Source: Basidiobolus meristosporus CBS 931.73 (Eukaryota > Basidiobolomycota > Basidiobolomycetes > Basidiobolales > Basidiobolaceae). From it: 64,000 bases of DNA. Made by a program: the position numbers and the translations under genes. Shown in pieces: positions 12,306-24,639 of the stretch (its first letter is position 1; each line of letters opens with the position of its first letter). The notes beneath the pieces are model-generated. The model was not told where the DNA came from, did no database searches, and saw only the letters and a program-made list of their open reading frames with translations. Location: assembly GCA_002104905.1 (NCBI GenBank), contig MCFE01000139.1, positions 93,455-157,454 on the forward strand, in the 5' to 3' direction.

Positions 12306-12759
12306 TTGTTATATCAAACTCCCAATAAACCATTTCAGTATTATCATACTGAATATAAGATTATGCAATTTGGCCTCACCAATGCCCTAGTTGTCTTTCA
12401 ACACCTAATGAATGATGTAATCCAGGAGTACCTTGACCAATTTGTGGCTATCTACCTTAATGATATCCTAATCTACTCAAAGACTCAAGGAGAACGCAAT
12501 TCACATGTGAAGAAAGTCTTTACTAAGCTTGATGCCGCTAGTCTTTATGCCAAACTGAAAAAATGTGGACTTGACCAGAAGAAGTTGAGTTCCTAGATGA
12601 TCTTATAAGCTCAAATCAAACAAGGATGGACGCCAAGAAAATAGATGCCATCTAATCTTGGAAAACTCCTTGTTTGTAAGAGAAGTGCAATCCTTCCTTG
12701 GATTTGCCAACTTCTACCATAGGTTCATTGCCAACTACTCCAAGGTAATCACTCCCTTG
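12306..12759 (+). pseudogene. Chromovirus (Ty3/Gypsy) reverse transcriptase, left part
   Basis: The plus-strand frame 12306-12596 carries Gypsy RT motifs: YKIMQFGLTNALVVFQHLMN, then AIYLNDILIYSK, where the usual YLDD is YLND. After a frameshift the reading continues (SFLGFANFYHRFI, NYSKVITPL) to 12759. There the coding sequence is cut by a 1.87-kb insertion and resumes at 14627 with TELTQKN, exactly the residues expected next in this family. The 5' end (gag, protease, start of RT) is missing. Confidence 0.75.
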
Positions 12760-14626
12760 CCCTATGAAAATAATTTGGCCCTACAGATGGATCCAATCCA
12801 GATCAGCCATAAGTATCCCATTTGGAGACTATATTAATACCAGCAGCTGGAATTAGTGACCCTCTTGACAATCTTATGATAGGATCACAACAGCATTTTG
12901 CTAATTTTACTGCCAAATAAAGTTATAAAACTTGACAGGGTTTGAATGGTGCTGTGACAATAATGGCATGGCATTGTTGCGGTCTTGATGCACTCTACAG
13001 CTATTTAATTGTATTTAACAGGCCATGACATTTGACTGCCTTATATGGCAAATAAATTAACATTGTTTCAACAGCATCACTGCAAGACTTTGATGGTAAT
13101 ATTATGGTAGTATGGCAGCCTATAGCTAGTTTTATATATTGCTACCTCATCAATTTACCAAATGGTATTTACTTTTTCTACCTCCCATTGTGCAATCCAT
13201 ATATTCCGCTGTAGAATCACCCCTCTCTACTTGCTTACCCACTACCACCTTGGGTATTCCACATATAGTACAAGTCAAAAAAAATATGGCCTCCTGTTTA
13301 CAAACCTCTACAAAGGCACACACCTGCTGCAATTGACATACTTCTATCACCTCAACTTTACGGCTTTTTGATGTGATACTTGCAAAGTTGCCATATACCT
13401 TGCACTGCTGGTAACATATACATCTTGCAAACATATGCTTGGTTGTTGCAACTTTTGCCAAGAATACCTCCTGAATATCTGCAAAGAACTTCTTGGTACT
13501 TAGCTAGTATATTCCTTCTCTCTGCTGGACTCTAGTCCCCCTTATAGGTGTGCTCTGGCTCTACTTTATGTGAATTTTGTAATGAATGGTGTAGAAGTTG
13601 GCTTGTTACCATGAAAAATGCAGCATACCATGGTAGATTTTTCCTTATATAAACTAGTTTCTTGTTACACCTAATCCAACTTTGCATTACTTAAATTATT
13701 ACCTGCACATTGGGGCTGCTTAGCTTCTTAAGTCCATAGGCATAGGGGTCTCCATGTGCACATCTATCCTCTGTATTTTCCAACTCTTCCTGACTGTCTT
13801 CATGTGCCAAGTCATCACATCCATGACAGATTTGAAGGTAATTTTCTTGATGAGAGTGGGGTATTGTAGTACCTGCAACCTGACTTGTCTTCCTATCTCC
13901 CTACATATCTGCTCCATAGGAAACTCCCAAAGGTGAAGCAAGGCCAAATATTCTCCACACACCAATCAAGATGGAGTAGAGAAAGGATACAGTAGCCTCA
14001 GAGATTTACAGGTTCAGCTTTATGTTTGTAGTATAGCTGCTCAAACCTGCTACAAACTCCTTGTACAACAGCTGTAAATGCAGCAAGTTGGCATTGATGA
14101 TTGCTTGATTGATTCTGAGTGAGGTACTGCATAGCTTTGCAATATATATCAGACTGTATTAGCTTCTTTAGCTGGGGTATTACTGCAGTATATCTGGAAA
14201 CCAGTGACTTTCTCACAAGCCTGTTGTAAGGTACCGGGACTTGTATAGGTCAATACAATTGGCTTTTAAGATATAACTGAAGTTTCAATGGAAATAAACC
14301 AATTTGTAAGCATGAAAAGTAAGAGAAACCGTCAAGTCAGGAAGTAAGAAGTGTAAAAAAGAGGTAATATCCAATCAATGCACACAAATGTAGGAGGTGA
14401 TAGAGTGTCCAAAATCAGAAAGTGAGCACACTGGCAGACAGCCAATTTAAAGCCACTTGTATAGTATTGTGATGTGAAATTTTGGCTAAGTTTTTTGCAA
14501 TATCTGGGGTGTAATTGTTTTGCAACACTCTGGACGGTGTCCTGACAGGATCAGTACCTCTTTGTCACAGGACTTTGAGTTTGTGATGGCCTTTTGACAG
14601 GATCATTTCAATAATTTATCATGGGG
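12760..14626 (-). mobile_element. Internally deleted Tnp2-type DNA transposon nested in the chromovirus
   Basis: This insertion of about 1,867 bp interrupts the chromovirus RT/RNase H. The ends are imperfect inverted repeats: CCCTATGAAAATAATT on the left and, read in reverse complement, CCCCATGATAAATTATT on the right. It is flanked by TTG and CTG, a possible 3-bp target duplication. Inside, minus-strand frames carry the Tnp2 C-terminal region: 14216-13998, 13965-13720 (FPMEQICREIGRQVRLQVLQ, YPTLIKKITF) and 13461-13150 (CYQQCKVYGNF). Frameshifts separate them and the N-terminal half is absent, so it is a non-autonomous copy. Confidence 0.6.
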
Positions 14627-16722
14627 CTGACAGAGCTCACCCAGAAAAATCTGCCCTTTGCCTGGAATAAGGAACAGTCTGAGTCCATTGATTCTATCAA
14701 GAAATTTTTCTTGTGTGCCCCACTGCTTTCCCATCCTGACCTCAAGAGACCTTTCATCATAGAAACCAATACCTCTGACATTGCCCTTGGTGCCATCCTT
14801 TCTCAGTACAATGATAAGAATGTGCTACACCCTATTGCATTCTACTCTCAAAAATTTACTCCTGCTGAAGTCAACTATGATATATATGATAAGGAATTAC
14901 TTGCAATCTTTATTTTATCTGAACAATGGAAACACTACCTTGATGGTGCAGCCCAAAAGATAAAGATCTTCTGCAATTGCAAGAACCTCAAGTACTTTAC
15001 CACCTCAAAAGTACTGAACCAGAGACAGGCCAGATGGTCCCTCTTTCTGTTTAGCTGTGACGTTGTCATCACTTATAGACCAGGTGTGAAACAAGGAAAA
15101 CTTGATGCCCTGTTAAGAAAGATGAGGTATTCCCTTGAAAAAGGGGATGATGCTTATTGGCAAATGAGAAACCATGTACTCAACAAAAGATATTTTGAAC
15201 TCCTTGCAGCCTAGTCCTCCAGTATTATAGCACCTTTACTCCTTGAGAATGTCATGACCAGCCAAGCCACCAACTCCGCAGCAGCAACAATCAAGAAATA
15301 CCTCAAGTCTCCCACCAACCTACCACCCAAGTTCCCAAATCTCCAGCACCTACATCTAGTCAATGACATCATATATCACCAGCACCAGCTGTTTATCCCA
15401 GAACCTGATACCCAGTTGGATATCATCCATTCTTGCCATGATTCAATAACTGCAGGACATTTTTGTACTGCCAAAACCATGAGTGCAATCAAGAGAGACC
15501 TCTGGTGACAAAGATGATATCCCTTGTCATGGAGTACCTCCAATCCTATGATACATGTAATTGTGGATAATCTGCCATACACCAGCCATATGGGCTTTTT
15601 CAACCTTTACTAGTTCCTGACCTGCAATGGAAGTTAATTTCAACAAACTTCATAACCAACCCCCCAAATCCAACCAATTCAATTCAGTTCTAGTAGTGGC
15701 ATATAGACTGACATAGATGGCTCACTTCATTCCCTGCTCCAAGAATATAGACACCAAGGCAACTGCCCACCTAGTAATCAAGAGCATTTTCTGGCTCTAA
15801 GGTATCCCAAGCAACATTGTATCTGACAGAGGACCCCAGTTCATATCAAAATTCTGGAAACACTTCATGCAACATCTTGGTGTGCAAGTCAAGCTCTCAA
15901 CTGCTTTTCATCTTCAGTTAAGTGGTCAGACAGAGAGAATTAACCAGATCCTTGAACAATACCTCTGGTACTATATGAGCTATCAGCAAGACAACTGTAC
16001 TCAGCTGATACCACTTGTAGAATTTGCCTACAACAACTCATGTCTTAGTGCAGCTGGTCTCACACCATTCTATGCAAATGATGGTTTTCATCCACAATTT
16101 GATATTCAGATACTAAAAAACTCTATGAGCCCCCCAGCAGCTGAACCTGCGTCAACAATTTGAGAAATCAAAGAAACACTCATGAAAGAACAATCCCTAG
16201 CCCATGAGGGCTGCAAGAAATTTGCAGACAACAAATGGCAGCCTAGCCCCAAGCTTAATGAAGGAGATTTGGTATTGCTCTTGAGTAGAAACATTGTTAC
16301 CAGCCACCCTTGTGATAAATTAGACTACAAGAAACTGGGACCATTCAAGATCAAGAAGAGGCTTAGTCCAATGGTATACCAACCACAGTTACTGCCAAGT
16401 ATGAAATCCATGACACACTCCATGTATCCCTCATAGAACCATTCCATGAAAGTAATCTACCCAGCCAGCACCCAGCAAATCCCCCAGCCACCCAAGTAGA
16501 CAAACCCCAAGAGTTTTAAGTTCAGCAAGTATTGGATTTAAAGTACATTAAATCCAAACTTCACTATCTGATCATCTGGGTTGGTTACAGACCAAATGAT
16601 CAAACTTAGGAACCAGCAGCAAACCTCACAAACTACTAAGATCTAGTTGCACTATTTAACCAGACATACACTAACAAGCCAATGCAAAAGCTTGAGCAGA
16701 GCCCCTCAAAAGAGGAGAATAG
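14627..16722 (+). pseudogene. Chromovirus RNase H, integrase and chromodomain
   Basis: This continues the RT cut at 12759. The frame 14621-15214 holds the RT thumb and RNase H (FIIETNTSDIALGAILSQ, IAFYSQKF, YDIYDKELLAI). Then come the integrase zinc-binding linker (15254-15508, TAGHFCTAKTMSAI), the integrase core (about 15600-16163, FHLQLSGQTERINQ) and the GPY-like region (KKLGPFKIKKRL). Near 16520-16680 a chromodomain is readable (QVLDLKYIKSKLHYLIIW, VGYRPNDQTWEPAANL), interrupted by two stops. A chromodomain after integrase identifies a chromovirus, a group known to target heterochromatin. Multiple stops mark it as dead. Confidence 0.8.
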
Positions 16723-17251
16723 TGTTGTGATCTCATGACATCCCTGGTCTCCAATGCGTAAGCTAAATTACATTGGTAAAGAAATCCCAGTTCCTTCTTC
16801 AAAGACCTGCTGCACTCTAGCAACTTCTGAAAACCTCCAAGTCAACATTATGCAATGGAACATTCTATGGAGGCTCCTGTTTGGAATTTATATAGCTCAA
16901 AACCATATATGGTAATTGCATGTCACATGGCCTAGTCTCATGACCAGCTGACCCCTGACATATCTCCATGTGATATTCTAATCTGTACTTTAGTATATTT
17001 CTATCTTGGCACACTAACTGTGCCTCACCCCATAACCCCATCAGGATTAGCCAATATCTCTTGGCATCCATATTGCCAAAAAGGATATATAGTCCTATCC
17101 CCCCTTATGTATTCCTCAGTCTTATAAACACATGTCTTGAATAGACAGCCTTGCCTTGGAAATCAGCCTTGCCTTATTGATCCACACCTAAGTTCTTTCC
17201 TGGTCCTGCCTTGCCTAGCTCTACCCTTCTGCATTGTGTCTATTCACAACA
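16723..17251 (+). repeat. Chromovirus 3' LTR
   Basis: It follows a purine tract (AAAGAGGAGAATAG), starts TGTTGTGATC and ends CACAACA, so it is bounded by the inverted repeat TGTTG/CAACA over 529 bp. A TATA-like TATATAG and a TATAAAC lie near 17085 and 17125. No gene is present. Confidence 0.75.
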
Positions 17252-17960
17252 GTATCAAGTGGCTGGGAAAATATTGTTGGTGAATTAGTAACTGATGAAT
17301 GATCATATATGACTTGTGTGGCAAAACACTGGTCATGATCCTTGTAATACTTCCTATGCTGTCTGAAAGCTTTATGGCTGAGAGGCTTGCTACAATAGCC
17401 ACATGGTCTTTTTTCTCTTCTCCTACAGCATTGAATCAAAGTAGTCTTGTCCGTGGGGCAAACCATTTGGCAATCATCAATCTAATGCTATTATATCATA
17501 CTTTTGTCAATGCAAATGTGCATCAACAACAGTCTTGTATTTGAGGCATTGCACCTATATGAATGTGAGATTCAATGATGACCTGTCATAGTGAGCATTA
17601 TGAATAAAGCTGTGGAACCACATATTTATGTATACAAACACAGGTATTCAAACACAAATAAACAAAATAAATAATCTTATCTCAGGCATGAATATAACTA
17701 AATTAACTGTTAAAAATATTAGCATCGTTCTCAACCTTAAACTCTCTGTACCCTGGGACAAAAATATATTTATGGATATTATTTTAACCAACCCAAAACT
17801 AAGATATCATATTGCAATTCCAGAAACAAACAGCACCATACAATACGTTTGCTATTTCCCCTTTGGTTTGACTCACTTCAATATATATGCAGCCAAAAAA
17901 TAAAGCAAAGCTGTCAGGTTCCCAACCAAACCCCACCACAATTACAAGTTTAAAGGTTAT
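17252..17960 (-). pseudogene. Tnp2-type transposon N-terminal fragment with zinc-finger-like motif
   Basis: The minus-strand frame 17466-17221 contains a possible zinc-binding motif (CGYCSKPLSHKAFRQH, then KYYKDHDQCF). The same peptide can be read on the plus strand at 23260-23450, directly upstream of Tnp2 motifs, which ties this fragment to that transposon. The flank at 17470-17960 also matches 23040-23250 in inverse orientation. No intact gene. Confidence 0.5.
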
Positions 17961-18089
17961 GAGACTTCCCCTGCATCACTTGCACTGTTGAGTATTCTGA
18001 CTATGATTTGTACTACATCAGTAAAGAGACTGCAAAGCTCACAAGAACCCAATCTAAGTTCTACAAGAAACTACCACTTTTCTTTTGGA

Positions 18090-18600
18090 AAAGTTTCCTC
18101 TAAGAAACCCCTTTACTCCAAAGACACCCCTTTAGTCTAAAGACCCATTTAGAGATCCCTTTAAGAAACCCCTTTACTCTAAAGAAGCCCCTTTAGGCAC
18201 CCCTTTAGTGTAGATTCCACTTTAGAGACCACTACAAGAAGCCACTTTACTCTAAAGACACCCCTTTAGACACCCCTTTAGGTCTAAAGACCCCTTTAGA
18301 GACTTCTACAACAAACCCCCTTAGATTAAAGGGGAGTTTAGAATTTCCATGTTTGGAAATATTTTCATAGAAAGGAAAGCAACTTCCAAATAAGGAGAAG
18401 TTACTATAAGAGTAAATAAGCCCATTAGCTGACAGAAGGTCAGAACACTGCTGTAGAAGTGATAAACACTGCCTATAGTGTATTTTGAGCCTAAGATTGA
18501 GGAAATTAGTGAAAGTTATATCTTTTATTGGTTTATCAAACTCCCAATAAACTATTCCACTATTAGCATACTGGAAGTTGTTGTACATTGTTGATTAGCC
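18090..18600. repeat. CCCCTTTAG-rich dispersed repeat, copy 2
   Basis: From 18100 to 18330 it is dense in CCCCTTTAG and TCTAAAG words, followed by the stretch shared with 12145-12333. On the minus strand a 113-codon frame (18588-18247) spans both. Its C-terminal part is translated from the word array (SKGVF, SKGVS), so it may not be a real protein. Confidence 0.5.
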
Positions 18601-19825
18601 TCTACATTGTAGAACAAGCCCCAAACTAATCATAATACAACACAACAGATGTACTGGATTTGGATTGGAGAATTAGAAGATATATACAATACTCACTAGT
18701 TACTTTGTTGAGTTGCACAACACATCATTTGTGCTTATTGCATAACTACATCAATGTAACTACTTGGTCATAATTACAGGATTTTCAGATGTAAATGTGC
18801 CAAGCTACAGCTCATTAAGACAACTTTCAAATTTTTCTAAAATTCTGTACTTCACTAATTCATAATAAACAGCTATTCTCCTACAAAATTACTTATAAGA
18901 TAATAACCTGAGATAACTCAGTATCTGAAAGAGCTTGATTTTCTTGAAATGCACTATCTCAACTTGGTGATTAGTGCATTTATATTGTCACAGAGCAGGC
19001 ATGATACAAGTGTTCATATAACTATAGTTGAGGGACACTAAGTTTAGCTATTTTTCTATTCAATTGACATTGAACTGACTTTCATTGATTCTCCAGCAGC
19101 TCCTTGCACACATCTTGCTAGATGAATTGCTGACTGGTTGTAGCTTCCTATGTAGGTTGTGGCTGATGGTTCAATCAAGTTCATCATCATTGCTCAGATA
19201 GTCCTTATTCATCATATCAATCTCTATCTGGTAAGGATCTGACAATTCAGCTGATGACTAGTAGTACTGACTTGATAGATGATACTAACATGCCAATAGG
19301 CTAAACATGGAGCTGATGTATTAGATCAAAAACTAATCTTACTTAAATATCCAAGTAGCAGATTGTAAATTCTACCCTTCTAGAGTTGAGAGGGCTCTAT
19401 TGAGTCTCTTTTCTTGTAATACTAATATCTTGATGGTTTGGTATTGTAAGTAGGAGTTGCAAGCTTGAGTCTGTCTAGTTGAACTACTTATTTGTGGATA
19501 TTTTCTTGTTTATTCACTTGCTGTTAGGTTGCAAATGCGCGTTCGGTGATGATCTTAAATGCTTAGTATATTGTGGCCCAAACTTCTTCCAGTATTACTT
19601 CTCATCAATGCAAAGCTCCAAACTGTTGATGCTTCTGTTGGTATAATCTTATCTAATCTCTGTTCCATCAATTCTGCACCTGTGAGCACTTTAGCTTGTG
19701 CCTTCTGATGTCTTTGTAGCAGAGCTTAGCCACTGGGCTCTAAGTTCAATAGTTGATTGCTACTAGGATCTACTAGCTGCATTTACTAGTGGTTCAGTCT
19801 TGCAATGAAGTCAACAACTGCATTG
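18600..19825. other. No gene recognised; decayed repeat DNA
   Basis: AT-rich with no open frame above about 60 codons. The part around 19090-19250 resembles 5940-6100 and is probably a decayed Gypsy LTR. Confidence 0.5.
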
Positions 19826-20113
19826 TTATTCCCAGGTCAGTAGACAATCCTGCTTACTGTATACAAATATATCATCTTGGGAGATTACCACAAGCTTCAA
19901 AGTGCTCACCAAAGATGGCTTGTATTCAATTCCTGAATGCTGCAGGGGCATTAGGGAGGCTAAACTCATGACTAGGCACTTCCAGTGTCCATATCTAGTT
20001 TTGAATACTGTCTTGGGGGTATCTTCTGGTTTTGCCTCAAGTTGATCATATCTTGAAATAAGTTCAATCTTGCTGAATAGGGAGGCTACATTAGTTTGGT
20101 AAGAAAAACACAT
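19826..20113 (-). pseudogene. Ty3/Gypsy reverse transcriptase fragment
   Basis: A 95-codon minus-strand frame has the RT order LFSKIELISRYDQL, then PKTVFKTRYGHWKCLVMS, then VVISQDDIFVYSK in place of the canonical YLDDILIYS. It is short, lacks flanking domains in frame and is oriented opposite to the RNase H fragment that follows. Confidence 0.65.
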
Positions 20114-20589
20114 CAGTCTAAGATATTGGGTACTTTTTCTTCAAGGAAACTGAATTCAGAGCTTGGCAGTCAATGCACATCCTAAGTGATCCATCCTTCT
20201 TCTTCACAAAAAGCACTGGTGCACCCTAATGTGACTTTGTGGGCCTGATGTTACCTTGCTTCAGTAGCTGGTCAATGCAACTCTTCATTGCATCCAATTC
20301 TATGGATACAATTGGTATGGTGTTTAGCTTGCAGGGGGGCTATCCCCTGGGTTATTGGCATGATGCAAGTTACAGATTCTGTTTACTCAGCCATGGTACT
20401 GGTTGATCTCCACACCAAAGTTGCTGTTGACAGCACTGTGGGGATTATGGGCCATGGTAGTCATCTTGTGTTGCTGCAGGCCAAGGATCCGGATAAAGAT
20501 GCAACACTTAGGGTCACTCACCTGGAGATTCCAAGACACAAAATATATGCAACTGGCCTACTCCCACTAACTTAACCCAAGCTTGTGGC

Positions 20590-21955
20590 TTTGTGGCAGC
20601 TTGTGGGTTCTTCAGGATCTGGATACCATGGATTTCTTAAGTTGCAGAACCAATTCACTACCAACAAAGAATGACCGCCCCATCTAAATTGGAAGAAGAT
20701 CAAGAAGTGCAATGCAACCACTAAAGGAGGCCCTAGTATATCCACCAAATCTAAGACTGGAGCACTACTGGGCTAAGATGGCATAGATGGCAACCACTAT
20801 GCCAGCTGGTATGAGAGCTGCCTTTTCTCTCCTAGAGAACAAAGGTACTGTCAGATTAAGAGAGAACTGCTAGGAGTTGTGAAGTCACTAAGGAAATTGA
20901 AGTTACAGCTCTACATGACACATTTTATCCTGGAGACAGATGCCAAGCAATTTATAGGAATGATCAATAAGCCTGACTTACCTGACAATGCCAGTAACCA
21001 ATAGATGGCATAGTTGAAGATATTTGACTTTGAGGCTGGACATATCCCTGGCAAGACAAATGTTGTAGCTGATGAACTATCCAGAAAGGGATTACAACTC
21101 TCTGAGGACTTGGAACTCTACTTTGACAATATGCTTGATGCCAAGATATGGCAGATTGCCATCAAAGACCAAGATAGAACTCCCTGGAGCCTGATCATTC
21201 AGTATCTAAGGACAATAAAGAAGCCTAGCTGGATGAAACCTTGCAAGTTCAGCATCTTACTGATACAATCTGTCTATGGCCAAAGGTTGGTATTGATCTT
21301 GTGCACATGCCAACAGCAGGATCCAAGAAGTAACCAATTGTTGCTAGAGATGACCTTAGTGGATGGGAAGAAGCTCAAGCCTAGCCCAACAACAAGAGCC
21401 ATACCATATGGAGATTTATATTTCAAGACATTATCTGCAGATTTGGCTACATCCAACAGTATGTTGCTGACAGAGGAGAGATTACATCCCAAATGATTGA
21501 GGTATTGTGCTCAAAGTACAAGATACACATTGCTTTTACTACAGCTTATAATCCTCAAGCTTATGGGATGGTAGAGAGGGCATGGACCACCGGTGAACTA
21601 TTTAGTCTGGACCTGTGAGCATAATACAACACTGTGGCTACAACAGTTGCATCTTGCACTCTGGGCAGATAGGATTACTACTAAGAGAACAACTAGATTA
21701 TTGACATTTAAGCTATAGTATGAATATGACTGCATACTACCAGTTGAGTTAGGCACAGCCACTTGGAACACATTGGATTGGAAATCTAATATGTAGACTG
21801 AAGACCTCTTAGCCACTTGTACACAGCAACTTGATCACCATGACTTAAATATCAACAATTTAATCCCATTGGACTTAGTTGATCAGTACTATCTCATTAG
21901 TTGGCTAATTATCACACCTGCTTATCTTATTGAAACAAGTTATCTGTCATTCAAT
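20590..21955 (+). pseudogene. Ty3/Gypsy RNase H-integrase fragment
   Basis: Plus-strand reading gives RNase H (IKRELLGVVKSLRKLKLQ, FILETDAKQFIGM), the RNase H-integrase linker (HIPGKTNVVADELSRKG, about 21040-21085) and integrase (YVADRG, then FTTAYNPQAYGMVERA near 21530-21580). Several frameshifts and stops separate the pieces. This differs in sequence from the chromovirus at 12306-16722, so it belongs to a second Gypsy family. Confidence 0.7.
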
Positions 21956-22079
21956 GTGAGATCACCTCATTTAAGTGCCTCTATATTAGGCAGGTAGCTA
22001 CACCTGTACCCCTGACACATGACCAAACCATGTCACCATCCCTACCACTTTCATACCAGATATGGTATTCCTATGTAAC

Positions 22080-22350
22080 ACAGGTCTCAGAATACTGATT
22101 TCTGCTTGATTGGGTGTGCTGTGTTTCTTAAAACCTTTGGGCACCCACTTAGAGCATTCTTAGCTCATTCTGATGTCATTAAGATTTCTATTTGACCACC
22201 AGAACCTTCTGTAATATTATGATTAGTATTCACTTTGCCAGCAAGAAAATTATATGGGACAGGCAATCACTCAGCAATAAATCATCATCCCTTTTTATCA
22301 ATATACTAACTTGGTGATTAATGTGATCACTGCTACCTGCTGCTACCTGA
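22080..22350 (+). repeat. Probable Gypsy LTR segment
   Basis: The block beginning TTGGGTGTGCTGTG and running to the GTGATCACTG region is recognisably the same as 53160-53385 (TTGGATGTGCTGTGCCTCTTAGAACC, later GTTGATCACTGC). A dispersed non-coding segment that follows a Gypsy pol remnant is best explained as an LTR. Confidence 0.5.
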
Positions 22351-22703
22351 ACTTCCAATCACAGACCACAGGACACAAATCTTCACTGTCTTTTGGTTTT
22401 TGGGCTTTGGTATAAACACTTCAGCTTCTCCCTCCCATGCTGTGATAGGTTTCTCTATAGGCTTTATCTTTGCACATTGCTGTTGTACTTCAAAGACTGG
22501 ACAGTGCACCGATGCTCTTACACTAAGAGATGGCTCAATTCTTGTCTGTCACATTGAGCTACTTGAGTTCCTTGCTTGCAGCAACAATACTGCTTTCTTC
22601 ACCTGGGATATTAATTGGTGTACATGCATTATCCACTCATCTGATTTCTGGACTATTTCCTGATCTCTTTGGCCTAATGCATCTATCCCATCAGCCACTG
22701 CAC

Positions 22704-23045
22704 CTAAGTCTGCATTATTGATTTAGTATGAGCTGACAGCATACTTGCTAATACAGGTAGTGGGGATGTTGTGATGGCCACTTGCTTGTCTTCAACTGAA
22801 GGAACTGCTTTTGCAACATTCTCATCTGCTTCAGCAACATGGTCAGCTTGCAGCTCCGCAGAGATTCCCAATTGCCTACTTGACTGAGAGCCTGAGGAGT
22901 CCACATTGTGACCTTTGGTGGGCACACTCTCCGCAGGTCCTTTTTTGGCTGTAGCCCTGCTTGTTGCACCAAATGTCAAAGCAAGCAGCTGTCCAACTGC
23001 TCTACTGCTGCTGTCAGTGGTGGTATTTGGTTGGGAACCAGGCAA
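22704..23045 (-). pseudogene. Transposon-associated ORF of unknown function
   Basis: A 113-codon minus-strand frame starts MPGSQPNTTTDSSSRAVGQ and is rich in Ser, Ala, Thr and Glu, with no recognised domain. Its start region (TTGGTTGGGAACC, GCTTTATTTTTT) is repeated near 17900-17930. It lies head-to-head with the Tnp2-like fragment starting near 23260. It could be a gag remnant or an accessory gene of the DNA transposon. Confidence 0.35.
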
Positions 23046-23249
23046 CTTTGCTTTATTTTTTTGTGGTATATATATGGCAGTGAGTCAAACCAAAGTGGAA
23101 ATGGTGTTACATATATGTATGTATGTGGTGCCACAACTTTATTAATAATGCTTACTATGATGGTTTATCATTGTATCTTACATTCATGTATGTGCAATAT
23201 CTCAAATACAAGACTGTCTTAAATTCACATGAGTATTGACAAGAAAATG

Positions 23250-24390
23250 TAATAATATGTTATGTTGTTGAGTATCAAACTGCATGCTCCATAGAAAAGG
23301 CTACTTTGATTCAACACTGTAAGAGAAGAGAAAAAAGACCACGTGGCATTTGCATCAAGCCTCATAGCCATGAAGCATGCATACAGCATAGCAAGTATTA
23401 CAAGGATCACAGACAGTGTTTTGCCACACAAGTCATATATGACCATTCATTAGTCACTACCCTACCAACAATATCTTGCTGGTAAGTTGATACTTCTACA
23501 ACAATACCTGGCTATACTTGTTGCCTTGCACAAACTGAGTCAGGTGAGCATGTGATGTCTCAGGCTCACCTCAAACTTCTGAATATGGCATGTAGAGTGA
23601 TAGCTCTGTAGAAGCAGGCTCACCAATGGGCTGTGAGCCTATCTTCTCTAATAAAAGTACCCTGCTTGAGCCTGCCAAAATCCCATTATGCAATGAGACA
23701 ACACCTATGGAAAAAAATGTCAAGGATACTTTATGGAGTCAAGTGAGCCCAGTAATCCATCTGCTGGTGAATGATGTGATGTTGTGGCTAGAGAAGTAGT
23801 GCGGTTCCACTAATATTGGTAATGAGAGCCTTGAGGATTTACTACTACTTCTTGCCAAAACCATCCCAGGATGCCACTTACCATGAACATTGTATAAGTA
23901 AACAACTATCATATGGCTAGCAACATATGACCCAGAAACTGTCCTGATACCTGCATGCATTAACAGCTGCATGGCATTCACATCAGAAAATGCCACCATT
24001 GAAAGGTGTCCAACTTGTCAGGAGTCCACCACCATTGGGGGAAAATGTAGTTTGCTCTCTGGATATACTCTGGTAATACTCTGTCTAAAGAAGCTTATGC
24101 AGTCCAACAAATATTTCAAATCTATAAAGTACTGCACTCATTATCAATCAAGCGCAAGCATATCCAATATATTTGATGGCAAACAGTACAAACAGCTAAG
24201 AAGCAAGGGTTACTTTGCAGGTATGTATGACCATGCCTTTGCTAGGGCACTTGATGGATTCTCATTAAACAAGTACTCTACCAGCAAATTCTGCTGGCCA
24301 CTGATTCTCATCAACCCAAATCTGCCACCTATCTTACAGTATCAGAGCCAAAATCAGATAATGTGTCACTGGTATCTGGCCTAAATCACC
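23250..24390 (+). pseudogene. Tnp2-type DNA transposase, N-terminal to central region
   Basis: Plus-strand reading begins with the possible zinc-binding region also found at 17221-17466 (KYYKDH, QCFATQVIYDH) and continues into the block shared with 10142-11050. A 137-codon frame (23971-24384) has the Tnp2 motifs FDGKQYKQLRSKGYFAGMYD, then FSLNKYSTSKFCWPLILI. Frameshifts near 24000-24100 break it and the frame ends at 24384. Confidence 0.6.
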
Positions 24391-24639
24391 ATCCTACCTG
24401 ATACCAGCATATGCCAACAGTTGCATGGCATTCCCATCATGTTTCTTGCCATATAAGGCAATAGGATGCACTGGCCAGTTAGATCCACTTAAATAGCTGT
24501 AGAGCACACTAAGGCTGCAACAATGCTATGCCACCCTTGGCAAAACACTGCCCAAACACTGTAATGTTTTTTAACTTTTTTTTGCAATAAGATTAGCCAA
24601 ATGCTGTTGTAATCCCATCATAAGATTGTGTAGAGGGTC

